Positions 57,076 to 64,000 of a DNA stretch of 64,000 nt are shown here, in pieces. The notes below the pieces were generated by a model. It saw only the letters and a list, made by a program, of their open reading frames with translations, had not been told where the DNA came from and did not search any database. The DNA is from Marinactinospora thermotolerans DSM 45154. GTDB lineage: Bacteria > Actinomycetota > Actinomycetes > Streptosporangiales > Streptosporangiaceae. Within the stretch, counting starts at the first letter, position 1; every line of letters begins with the position of its first letter. Made by a program: the position numbers and the translations under genes. The stretch lies in assembly GCF_900167435.1 (NCBI RefSeq), contig NZ_FUWS01000005.1, forward strand, positions 1 through 64,000, given 5' to 3'.

Positions 57076-57885
57076 TCAGCCGGCCAGGCGCCGTCGCACC
57101 TCGGCGAGTCGCCCGGCGACCGTGCCGTCGATGACCTCGTCGCCCACGCGGATGGAGAGCCCACCCACGATCTGCGGGTCGATGTCGATGTTCAGGTGGA
57201 TCGCCCGCCCGTACAGACGGGTGAGCACGTCCTGAAGCCGGTCCTGCTGAGCCTGGCTCAGCGGGACGGCCGTGCGCACCACGGCCACATAGCGCTTGGC
57301 ACGCTCGGCCACCAACTGCCCGAAGTGGTCGATCGCCTGCTCCAGGGTACGTCCCCGGGGACGGATCACGGCCTGGGTGACCAGGGTGATCGTCGCCGGG
57401 GCCGCCTTGCCCGACAGCAGGTCGGCGACCAGCGTCCGCTTGTGCTCGTCGGCGACACCCTCGCGGGTGAGCGCGGAGCGCAGCTCCGGCTGCGCCTCCA
57501 CGATCCGGCCGAACCGGAAGAGCTCGTCTTCCAGTTCACCGAGGCGCTGTGTCCCCTCGGCCCCGGCCGCCGTGGCGAACACGGCGGCCCGCTCCGTCGC
57601 CTCGACCATGTCGCGGGCCTTCGACCACCTGGCCTGGACGATGTCACTGACCACGATGACCGTGGTCGGCGACACCTTGTTCTCCAGCAGCCGGCCGATC
57701 AGCCCGGACTTGCTCTCAGAAGCGTTGGCCGGGTCGGCCAGCCACCGCCGCAGGGAGTGCTCCCGCTCAAGGAGCGACACGACCTCGAAGAGCTCGCGTC
57801 CCAGCGCGGCGGGGTCGGACGACGACAGCACGGCCTCGAGGCGCCGCGTCACCTCTTCCAGCGAGACTCGGCTGGCCCCCCGCAT
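57076..57885 (-). CDS. atpH: ATP synthase delta subunit
   Basis: A 269-residue peripheral-stalk subunit, longer than the 177 residues of E. coli delta but typical of Streptomyces-type actinobacteria and not the b-delta fusion found in mycobacteria. The C-terminal [24 protein letters not shown] and [22 protein letters not shown] are conserved. Its ATG overlaps the atpF stop by one base (TGATG). Confidence 0.95.
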   Translation of the reverse strand: MRGASRVSLEEVTRRLEAVLSSSDPAALGRELFEVVSLLEREHSLRRWLADPANASESKSGLIGRLLENKVSPTTVIVVSDIVQARWSKARDMVEATERAAVFATAAGAEGTQRLGELEDELFRFGRIVEAQPELRSALTREGVADEHKRTLVADLLSGKAAPATITLVTQAVIRPRGRTLEQAIDHFGQLVAERAKRYVAVVRTAVPLSQAQQDRLQDVLTRLYGRAIHLNIDIDPQIVGGLSIRVGDEVIDGTVAGRLAEVRRRLAG

Positions 57886-58430
57886 CAGCGCACCTCAGCC
57901 TGCTGCTGAGCGGTGGCGCCCTGCTCCAGCTCGTCCAGGAACCGGTCGATGACCCGGCTCTGGGCGGCGCTGTCGCTGAGGGTCTCGCCCACGATACGGG
58001 TGGCGAGGTCCGTGGACAGCGCGCCGATCTCGGTGCGGAGCTGCTGGAGCGCCTGCTGGCGGTCGGCCTCGATCTGAGCGTGCGCCGCCTCGATGATGCG
58101 ACGCGCCTCGACCTGGGCCTCCTCCTTCGCCTCCGCGATGATGGCGGCACGCTGCTCACCGGCCTTCTGCAGCTCGGCTGCGTAGGACCGATGTGCCTCT
58201 TCCAGCTTTTCCTTGTACTGCTGCCGCAGTTCCTCGGCTTCAGCCTCGGCGTTCTTCGCCCGCTCGATACCGCCTTCGATAGAGTCGGCGCGCTCGTCGA
58301 GCATCTTCGTGATCCGCGGAACGGCGTACTTGTACACCAGACCGAAGATCAGAGCGAAGGCGATGAGGCCGAAGACGAGTTCGTCGATGTGGATCCGCAG
58401 AACGTTCTCTTCGGCGGCCAGGCCCAACAT
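57885..58430 (-). CDS. atpF: ATP synthase b subunit
   Basis: A 181-residue stator subunit. One N-terminal TM helix (LVFGLIAFALIFGLVYKYAVP) is followed by a long charged helix (ERAKNAEAEAEELRQQYKEKLEEAH) that dimerises in the peripheral stalk. It overlaps atpH by one base. Confidence 0.95.
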   Translation of the reverse strand: MLGLAAEENVLRIHIDELVFGLIAFALIFGLVYKYAVPRITKMLDERADSIEGGIERAKNAEAEAEELRQQYKEKLEEAHRSYAAELQKAGEQRAAIIAEAKEEAQVEARRIIEAAHAQIEADRQQALQQLRTEIGALSTDLATRIVGETLSDSAAQSRVIDRFLDELEQGATAQQQAEVR

Positions 58431-58478
58431 GGTCAGCGCCCCTTCACGTTCGGTTGCCTACTTCCTTCGCCGGTACGC

Positions 58479-58685
58479 CTACTGGATGGCGAACGCGAGA
58501 ACGAAGCCGAGCAGGGCAAGGGCCTCGATCAGGGCGAAACCGATGTAGATGTTGGTCTGGAGGGGGCCACGGGCCTCGGGCTGGCGGGCGATGGCCTGCA
58601 TGCCCATACCGAACACGATGCCCACACCGATGCCGGCACCGATGACGCTGATGCCGTAACCGATGACGTTCAGGCTGCCTTCCAT
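58479..58685 (-). CDS. atpE: ATP synthase c subunit
   Basis: A 68-residue proteolipid with two TM helices. The first is GAGIGVGIVFGMGM; the polar loop is ARQPEARGPL, and the proton-carrying carboxylate is Glu54 in GFALIEALALLGF. The neighbouring residues do not show the Gln/Ser set of sodium-type c subunits, so H+ coupling is expected. Confidence 0.95.
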   Translation of the reverse strand: MEGSLNVIGYGISVIGAGIGVGIVFGMGMQAIARQPEARGPLQTNIYIGFALIEALALLGFVLAFAIQ

Positions 58686-58791
58686 TGTTTCTCCTTGAGA
58701 ATCGTGGCCCGGGGGCCATCTGGGTCGTGCGCGACCCGGTCGGGCGCGCTGGGCGGTGGAAGTCGAAGAATCTCCGCAGAGACCTACCGGA

Positions 58792-59640
58792 TCAGTGGGC
58801 CTCTTGCGCCTGGCCGATGTACAGCGCCGCGAGGAGCGTGAACACGAAGGCCTGAAGGAACATGATCACCAGCTCGAAGGCGGTGAACACGATGAAGGCC
58901 AGCAGCGAGGCACCGGAGAACAGCACCGAGATGGTGCCGAACAGCGGGCCCGCGGCAGGGTTGAACATGTACCAGCCGGCGGCCGCGAAGGTCGCCAGCA
59001 GCAGGTGGCCGGCGAACATGGTCGCGAACACACGGATGGCGTGGGTGGCCGGCCGGATCAGGAAGTTGGAGATGATCTCGATCGGCACGAGGATGGGCAG
59101 AATCCACCACGGTGCGCCCGAGGGGACCACGGCGCCCTTGAAGTACTTGGCGACCCCGCCCTGCGCCCGGATGCCCACCACGATGAAGGTGATGTAGACG
59201 ATCGCGGCCAGACCCGCCGGGTAGGACAGGTTGCTCGTGACCGGAAGCTGCAGGAAGGGGATGAGCCCCATGACGTTCATCGCGAACACGAACAGGAAGA
59301 GCGACAGCAGCAGGGGCATGTACTTGTCGCCCTTGACCCCCATCATCGGCCGCGAGATCTGGTCGCGGACGAAGAGGAAGGTCAGTTCACCGATGCCCTG
59401 GGAGCGGCCGGGAACCACCGACTGCCTGCGGGCCGTCCACCACAGGAACAGCGCCACCAAGGCCGTGGCCACCAGGAGGAGGACCACGTACTTGTTGAAG
59501 CCGCCGGTGTAGGGGAGGTTGTAGTCGGCCCACGGGGACGGGAAAAAGATCCCGACGGAGGGGGCCTCGAACCCGGGGCCTCCCGGTGTGAACAGACCAC
59601 CACCGCCCTCGGCAGCGAGGTTGAGCGTGTCAGCACTCAC
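58792..59640 (-). CDS. atpB: ATP synthase a subunit
   Basis: A 282-residue membrane subunit forming the proton half-channels. The essential Arg is Arg203 in THAIRVFATMFAGH; further helices include LLLSLFLFVFAMNVMGLIPF and the C-terminal FTAFELVIMFLQAFVFTLLAALYI. The start lies 162 bp after the AtpZ-like gene. Normal size for actinobacteria. Confidence 0.95.
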   Translation of the reverse strand: MSADTLNLAAEGGGGLFTPGGPGFEAPSVGIFFPSPWADYNLPYTGGFNKYVVLLLVATALVALFLWWTARRQSVVPGRSQGIGELTFLFVRDQISRPMMGVKGDKYMPLLLSLFLFVFAMNVMGLIPFLQLPVTSNLSYPAGLAAIVYITFIVVGIRAQGGVAKYFKGAVVPSGAPWWILPILVPIEIISNFLIRPATHAIRVFATMFAGHLLLATFAAAGWYMFNPAAGPLFGTISVLFSGASLLAFIVFTAFELVIMFLQAFVFTLLAALYIGQAQEAH

Positions 59641-59802
59641 GGCGAACCCTTCCGTCGTGAATCAAGAGGATCTGGTCAGTTCTGAGCGGACCGGAAGCGA
59701 CGGTCTGCGGAGATGTCTGCGGCGCGGCCGCGGAGTCGGTCGCCCCCTCGCCCGCACCGGTGAACCCCGGCCAGGCGCCGAGGCGGCTGAAGAGGGCCGG
59801 TC

Positions 59803-60048
59803 CTAGGACCGCGGGTGCAGTCGAAGGAAGACCATGTACAGGCCCAGGCCCATTCCGAGAAGGAGTCCGATGGGCAGGAAGAGCGCCTGGTGGTCCGTTA
59901 ATCGGTCCAGCAGCCAGCCCGCACCGCCCCACACGATCATGCCCGACATGAGCAGGGAGACCACGTGCATGCCGTCGACCTTGGGCTCGTCGACGTTCTC
60001 GGGGGTCTGGTCGTGGCGCTTCCCCGGAGTCTCGCGCGGCCCGCTCAT
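59803..60048 (-). CDS. AtpZ/AtpI-family small membrane protein
   Basis: An 81-residue protein with two TM helices (VVSLLMSGMIVWGGAGWLLDRL and LFLPIGLLLGMGLGLYMVFLRL). The GG...D/RL signature matches AtpZ/Atp-1-like proteins, which with AtpI may help assemble the c-ring or move Mg2+. The ATG at 60048 follows GGAG and is preferred to 60090. It lies 57 bp downstream of the atpI-like gene. Confidence 0.85.
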   Translation of the reverse strand: MSGPRETPGKRHDQTPENVDEPKVDGMHVVSLLMSGMIVWGGAGWLLDRLTDHQALFLPIGLLLGMGLGLYMVFLRLHPRS

Positions 60049-60105
60049 CTCGCTCCGATCGGCACGAGGGGGGCGCGGACCATCGCACATCGCGCGTCAC
60101 GCGCA

Positions 60106-60555
60106 TCACGTGGTCTCATGCCCGGACTCCGCACCAGGGGAAACCGCGCTCGGGACGGGATCGACGTGCAGGCTCTTGGAGGTGGCGATGACACGCACGT
60201 GCCCGGCCAGCCAGGCGATCACGCCGAGCAGCGCGCCGGCCGCGAAGGCCGTGGTGTCCATCCAGGTCACCGAGTCGCTGCCGCGCAGCAGCACCAGCGC
60301 GACGGCCAGGACGACCGCCTTGACGAGGAAGCCGCCCAACGTGGCCGGCATGAAAAGGTCAGGGTTGCGCTTGGTGATCTTGGCCACCACGAAACCACTG
60401 ACCCCGAAGAAGGCGAGGACCAAGAGGAGTGCCACCACGGCGCCGATGGCGCCGGGCACGCCCGAGATCGCCGAGAACACGGCGGTACAGCCGGCTCCGA
60501 CGATCAGAGTGGGAATCGCGGCGCCGCGGAGAACCTTGGCGTCGTGTTCCTGCAT
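60106..60555 (-). CDS. atpI: ATP synthase I-like protein
   Basis: A 149-residue membrane protein with four TM helices. It corresponds by position and topology to the first gene of the actinobacterial atp operon, annotated as ATP synthase protein I. The promoter region upstream holds a Rex-like operator. A role in Fo assembly is inferred from family studies. Confidence 0.85.
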   Translation of the reverse strand: MQEHDAKVLRGAAIPTLIVGAGCTAVFSAISGVPGAIGAVVALLLVLAFFGVSGFVVAKITKRNPDLFMPATLGGFLVKAVVLAVALVLLRGSDSVTWMDTTAFAAGALLGVIAWLAGHVRVIATSKSLHVDPVPSAVSPGAESGHETT

Positions 60556-60593
60556 GCGTGAACTCCGGTGGGGTCAAAAATGGGGTTGCCTGC

Positions 60594-60611
60594 TCGTGAA
60601 AGCTATCACAA
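60594..60611. promoter_or_regulatory. Rex (ROP) operator upstream of the atp operon
   Basis: On the minus strand the site reads TTGTGATAGCTTTCACGA. It matches the 18-bp actinobacterial Rex consensus TTGTGAANNNNTTCACAA at all but two defined positions. It lies 39 bp upstream of the atpI start. In Streptomyces the NADH/NAD+-sensing repressor Rex is reported to bind the atpIBEFHAGDC promoter, so redox control of ATP synthase is likely here too. Confidence 0.75.
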
Positions 60612-60787
60612 GGTTTTCCGATGCCAGCACGGGGTATCCCGTAACGTCGTTTCACGGGAGGCCCCGGGGCGCGGCGCCCGACACGATGACCCCTGGCCAG
60701 CGCGTCCAAGGACTCCATGCCCTTGACATCTCACCCTCTCTTTTTACCCGTGCGTAGCACCTGTTCTGTACGAGTTTCCGGGCATGC

Positions 60788-61930
60788 TCATGAATTGTGA
60801 TGTTCCGTGACCTCTGCATCCCCCTGCAAACGGGATTTTCGGCGCTGGAGCCGGGGCAACGTGATCAGTCCCACGGCGCAGATGGCCACCAGGGTGGTCA
60901 CCGCAAGGACCATGGACGGCTGGTCGAAGACCGACAGGGACACCGACGCGAAGGCGATGATGGCCGCCCACAGGTACATCAGCAGGACCGCCCGGGCGTG
61001 GGAGTGTCCCAGCTCAAGAAGCCGGTGATGCAGGTGCTTCTTGTCCGGGGCGAACGGCGACTTGCCGGCCAGGGTGCGGCGGACCACCGCCAGCACCAGG
61101 TCGGCCAGCGGCAGCGCCAGCACCAGCAGCGGGAGCAGGATCGGCAGGAAGACCACCAGGCCGCCGGCGTTGAACTCGCGGGAGGCGTTGACGTCGAACT
61201 GGCCGGTCACCGTGATGGTGATGGAGGCCAGGAGCAGGCCGATGAGCATCGACCCGGTGTCGCCCATGAAGACCCGCGCCGGATTGAAGTTGTGCATCAG
61301 GAAACCGATGCACACCCCCGCCAGGATGATCGCGATCATCGCGGGATAGGACTGGCGGTCGAACCCCTTGTCGACCGCGACGACGTAGTAGTAGGCGAAG
61401 AAGGCGAACGCCGAGATGGCCACGATCCCGGCCGCCAGCCCGTCCAGGCCGTCGGCGAAGTTCACCGCGTTGATGGTGACCACGATCAGCAGCACCGACA
61501 TGACCGCGCCCAGTTCCGGGCCGAGGATGAGGGTCGTGCCCGGCAACGGCAGCCACAGCAGCTGCACCCCCTGCCAGACCAGGATCCCCGCCGCCGCGAT
61601 CTGACCGGCCAGCTTGCTGATGGGGTCCATCCCCCAGCGGTCGTCGATCACCCCGATGACGGTGATCAGCCCCCCCGCCATGAGCAGCCCACGCCAGGTG
61701 GGCCCGAGGAAGACCTCCTGGAGGTGCGGGAGCTGCGCCGAGATCAGCAGCGCCGCGGCGAACCCGCCGTACATCGCGATACCGCCCAGCCGTGGGATCG
61801 GTTCGGTGTGCACGTCGCGGTCGCGCACCGGGGGGACCGCCCCGAAGGTGATCGCGGCACGCCGGACGAAGGGGGTCAGCAGATAGGTGACCGCCACGGC
61901 GATGATGAACGTCAGCGCGTACTCACGCAC
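60788..61930 (-). CDS. wecA: WecA-like undecaprenyl-phosphate sugar-1-phosphate transferase
   Basis: A 380-residue polytopic enzyme of the MraY/WecA family that attaches a sugar-1-phosphate, probably GlcNAc-1-P, to a polyprenyl phosphate at the inner membrane face. Catalytic landmarks are PRLGGIAMYGG, GVIDDRWG, VNFADGLDGLA and RVFMGDTGSM; the C-terminal HLHHRL follows. The GTG at 61930 (VREYALTF) fits homologues; an in-frame GTG at 61984 is an alternative. The mycobacterial counterpart (Rv1302) starts arabinogalactan linkage synthesis; the product here could be a teichoic-type polymer. Confidence 0.92.
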   Translation of the reverse strand: MREYALTFIIAVAVTYLLTPFVRRAAITFGAVPPVRDRDVHTEPIPRLGGIAMYGGFAAALLISAQLPHLQEVFLGPTWRGLLMAGGLITVIGVIDDRWGMDPISKLAGQIAAAGILVWQGVQLLWLPLPGTTLILGPELGAVMSVLLIVVTINAVNFADGLDGLAAGIVAISAFAFFAYYYVVAVDKGFDRQSYPAMIAIILAGVCIGFLMHNFNPARVFMGDTGSMLIGLLLASITITVTGQFDVNASREFNAGGLVVFLPILLPLLVLALPLADLVLAVVRRTLAGKSPFAPDKKHLHHRLLELGHSHARAVLLMYLWAAIIAFASVSLSVFDQPSMVLAVTTLVAICAVGLITLPRLQRRKSRLQGDAEVTEHHNS

Positions 61931-62073
61931 GGCTTTTCCGAGAGCCTTCCATGCGCCCGGCACGCCGAATCGACGGCGTGACACGGGGTGGGTCTGAGGA
62001 TGCCCCCGACGCTAGCACTACTCGGGGGCGCTTGCCCCGGCTTCTCCCGCATCGGGCGGGCGGCCGGATCTGT

Positions 62074-62856
62074 TCACTCCGCCTTGGGTTCGTGTCCTCC
62101 GGCTCCTCGGTCTTCGGTTCCCCGCGGGTCGGATTCCGTCGCCTTCTCCGCGGAGGCGGCCTCAGCGGCGCCCGGGTCGTGAACCTCGGGGTCGGGCTTG
62201 GCCGCGGGCGCGGTGGTGCCGATGACCGTACCGCAGACCGCGCGCAGGCGCTCGATCGGGATCGCGCCGTCGCGCAGGACCCGGGGCACCGCGTAGGTGA
62301 GGTCCACGATCGTGGAGGGGACGTCGTCCGCGCAGGGGCCGCCGTCGAGGTAGACCGCGACGCTGTCGCCGAGCTGGGCCCGGGCGTCGGCCGCGGTCGT
62401 CGCGGCCGGCCGGCCGGAGATGTTCGCGCTGCTGACCGCCATCGGGCCGACCTCCTTCAGCAGCTCCAGCGCCACCGGGTGCATCGGCATGCGCACCGCG
62501 ACCGTCCCCTTGGTGTCACCGAGGTCCCACGACAGGCTCGGTGTCGCGGCGCAGACGATCGTCAGCGGTCCCGGCCAGAACTCCTCGATGAGGTCCTGGC
62601 CGTGGCTGCCCAGATCGTCGATGAGGGCGTGGGCGGCCCGCACCGATCCGACCAGCACGGGCGGGGGCATGTCCCTGCCCCGTCCCTTCGCCTGGAGCAG
62701 GCGCGCGACGGCGGTGGGGCTGAACGCGTCGGCGCCGATGCCGTAGACCGTGTCCGTCGGTAGCACCACCAGCTCGCCCCTGCGCACGCTGGAGGCCGCG
62801 TCGGAGATCCCGCTCGCGCGTTCCTCGTCGCCGGAGCAGTCGTAACTGCGGCTCAT
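62074..62856 (-). CDS. sua5: Sua5/TsaC threonylcarbamoyl-AMP synthase
   Basis: A 260-residue YrdC-fold enzyme making threonylcarbamoyl-AMP for the tRNA t6A modification. The core is LVVLPTDTVYGIGADAFSP, KGRGRDMPPPVLVGS and GPMAVSSANISGRPA. After about residue 205 it carries a low-complexity Pro/Ala/Glu/Asp tail of some 50 residues that is not part of the catalytic fold. It starts 89 bp downstream of prmC on the same strand. Confidence 0.93.
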   Translation of the reverse strand: MSRSYDCSGDEERASGISDAASSVRRGELVVLPTDTVYGIGADAFSPTAVARLLQAKGRGRDMPPPVLVGSVRAAHALIDDLGSHGQDLIEEFWPGPLTIVCAATPSLSWDLGDTKGTVAVRMPMHPVALELLKEVGPMAVSSANISGRPAATTAADARAQLGDSVAVYLDGGPCADDVPSTIVDLTYAVPRVLRDGAIPIERLRAVCGTVIGTTAPAAKPDPEVHDPGAAEAASAEKATESDPRGTEDRGAGGHEPKAE

Positions 62857-62945
62857 GACCCGCCTTTCCGATTGTTCGCTCTTGACGTCGCTGCGACGCG
62901 CCGGCGGGGGCTCGGTCCCGGGGACCGCGGGTCTCCGCGGGCGCG

Positions 62946-63803
62946 TCAGTCGTCGGCCCGGCGCATCACGACGAAACGGTCGCGGTGCGCGAGGTCCTTG
63001 CAGTTGCGCACGTCGCGCCAGCCGAGTTCCTCGGGGAACAGTCGGGGAATGTCGATCCCCTGGCCGTCGCCGTGCTCGATGGCCATGGCCCCGCCGGGGC
63101 GCAGCAACCGTCGGCCGACCCGCTCCAGCTCGCGGATCATGTCCAGGCCGTCGGCCCCCGACCACAGTGCCGGGGCCGGGTCGTAGTTGCGCACCTCGGG
63201 CGGGATCTGTCCGGCCTCCCGCGTGGGCACGTAGGGGGGGTTGCTGATGAGCAGGTCGACCCGCCCGTCGAACTCGGGCAGCGCCGTTCGCATGTCCCCC
63301 TGGTGCGCGGTGACGCGATCGGCGTGCCCGCTGGAGTCGATGTTGCGCCGGGCCCAGGCGAGCGCCGCGGAGTCGATCTCGACGGCGTGGACGCGGGAGC
63401 GGGGCACCTCCTGCGCGATGGAGATCGCGATGGCGCCGGAGCCGGTGCCCAGGTCGACGACCAGCGGGTCGGCGACGTCCATCGCGCGCAGCGTGTCGAT
63501 GGCCCAGCCGACCATGATCTCGGTCTCGGGGCGCGGGACGAACACGCCGGGACCGACCTGGAGCTCCAGGTAGCGGAAGAACGCCCGTCCGGTGATGTGC
63601 TGCAACGGCTCCCGGGCGGCCCGCCGCGCGACACACTCCCAGTACAGGGCGTCGAAGTCGCCGTCGGGGACGTTGTGCAACTCTCCTCGACGAACACCGT
63701 GCACGAACGCCGCCAGCTCCTCGGCGTCGGTACGAGGCGAGGCGACACCGGCTTCGGCCAGCCGCAGCGTGGCCCGCGCGACTTCGTCGAGCAGGAAGTT
63801 CAT
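62946..63803 (-). CDS. prmC: PrmC, release-factor glutamine methyltransferase
   Basis: A 285-residue SAM-dependent enzyme that N5-methylates the GGQ glutamine of peptide release factors. The SAM site is VVDLGTGSGAIAISIA, and the catalytic NPPY lies in LLISNPPYVP. An N-terminal helical domain recognises the release factor. Its ATG overlaps the prfA stop by one base (TAATG), so it is translationally coupled to its substrate's gene. Confidence 0.95.
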   Translation of the reverse strand: MNFLLDEVARATLRLAEAGVASPRTDAEELAAFVHGVRRGELHNVPDGDFDALYWECVARRAAREPLQHITGRAFFRYLELQVGPGVFVPRPETEIMVGWAIDTLRAMDVADPLVVDLGTGSGAIAISIAQEVPRSRVHAVEIDSAALAWARRNIDSSGHADRVTAHQGDMRTALPEFDGRVDLLISNPPYVPTREAGQIPPEVRNYDPAPALWSGADGLDMIRELERVGRRLLRPGGAMAIEHGDGQGIDIPRLFPEELGWRDVRNCKDLAHRDRFVVMRRADD

Positions 63804-64000
63804 TACGACGCCTGTTCCAGCCTCTCCTTGGTGTCCGCGTCCATCAGGGCCTGGAGCACACCGCTCAGGTCGCCGTCGAGCACCTGGTCGAGGTTGTAGG
63901 CCTTGTAGCCGACCCGGTGGTCGGAGATGCGGTTCTCGGGGAAGTTGTAGGTGCGCACCCGCTCGGAGCGGTCGACCGTGCGGACCTGGCTCTTGCGCTC
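63803..64000 (-). CDS. prfA: Peptide chain release factor 1, C-terminal part
   Basis: Only the last 65 codons are in the window; the gene enters from the right edge. The visible protein contains [18 protein letters not shown] and ends with a Leu/Asp-rich helix ([14 protein letters not shown]). These are hallmarks of RF1, which reads UAA and UAG. The GGQ motif lies just outside. The stop codon is TAA and overlaps the prmC start. Confidence 0.95.
   Translation of the reverse strand, partial: ERKSQVRTVDRSERVRTYNFPENRISDHRVGYKAYNLDQVLDGDLSGVLQALMDADTKERLEQAS

Overview
The window is high-GC, densely coded actinobacterial chromosome with many GTG starts and short operons. Gene content and codon style point to the Nocardiopsaceae or a relative (Nocardiopsis, Thermobifida or Streptomonospora type). 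That genus-level placement is inference; the class-level placement is firm.

Read right to left, the backbone follows an old actinobacterial order that I recall from Mycobacterium tuberculosis (about Rv1299 to Rv1341) and, in the middle and right, Streptomyces (about SCO5366 to SCO5400): prfA, prmC, sua5, wecA, atpI-atpC, a DUF2550 gene, a PduO-type cobalamin adenosyltransferase, nucS, methylmalonyl-CoA epimerase, thiolase, meaB, a YbbN-like gene, pncB divergent from clpS, DUF2017, mec-cysO-cysM, an Rv1339-like phosphodiesterase, rph and rdgB. Lineage-specific genes are slotted between these.

Layout. 1-873: tandem minus-strand rRNA promoters and leader; the 16S gene lies beyond the left edge. 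874-7.7 kb: NRAMP-like transporter, rph-rdgB, three tandem paralogous lipoproteins, an MBL phosphodiesterase and a thioesterase. 7.7-11.8 kb: an ECF sigma factor with two paralogous membrane-anchored partners, then a secreted PAF-acetylhydrolase-like hydrolase. 12-17 kb: mec-cysO-cysM sulfur-carrier cysteine pathway, clpS, and NAD salvage (pncB-pncA). 17-27.7 kb: trpS, secreted M43 protease, SF2 helicase, class E sortase, YqgE, malic enzyme, kinase-like and YbbN-like proteins, and a frameshifted secreted SH3-like gene. 27.7-30 kb: an isobutyryl-CoA-mutase-type large subunit and its MarR neighbour. 30-35.7 kb: two tandem GH18 chitinases sharing an identical promoter element, then a decayed sugar-porter pseudogene. 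35.8-43.9 kb: meaB, thiolase, epimerase, FilP-like cytoskeletal protein, hydroxyacyl-CoA dehydrogenase. 44-52.5 kb: nucS, M28 peptidase, GntR/SLC13/carboxyltransferase cluster, adenosyltransferase. 52.5-60.6 kb: complete F1Fo ATP synthase operon with a Rex-type operator. 60.8-64 kb: wecA, sua5, prmC and the 3' end of prfA.

A functional theme spread over 24 kb is C4/branched acyl-CoA metabolism: thiolase, hydroxyacyl-CoA dehydrogenase, a B12 acyl-CoA mutase subunit, its MeaB chaperone, the epimerase and a B12 adenosyltransferase. I see no single wholly new system. The least explained items are the lipoprotein triplet, the GntR/SLC13/carboxyltransferase unit, an orphan Zur-like palindrome and the shared chitinase promoter element.
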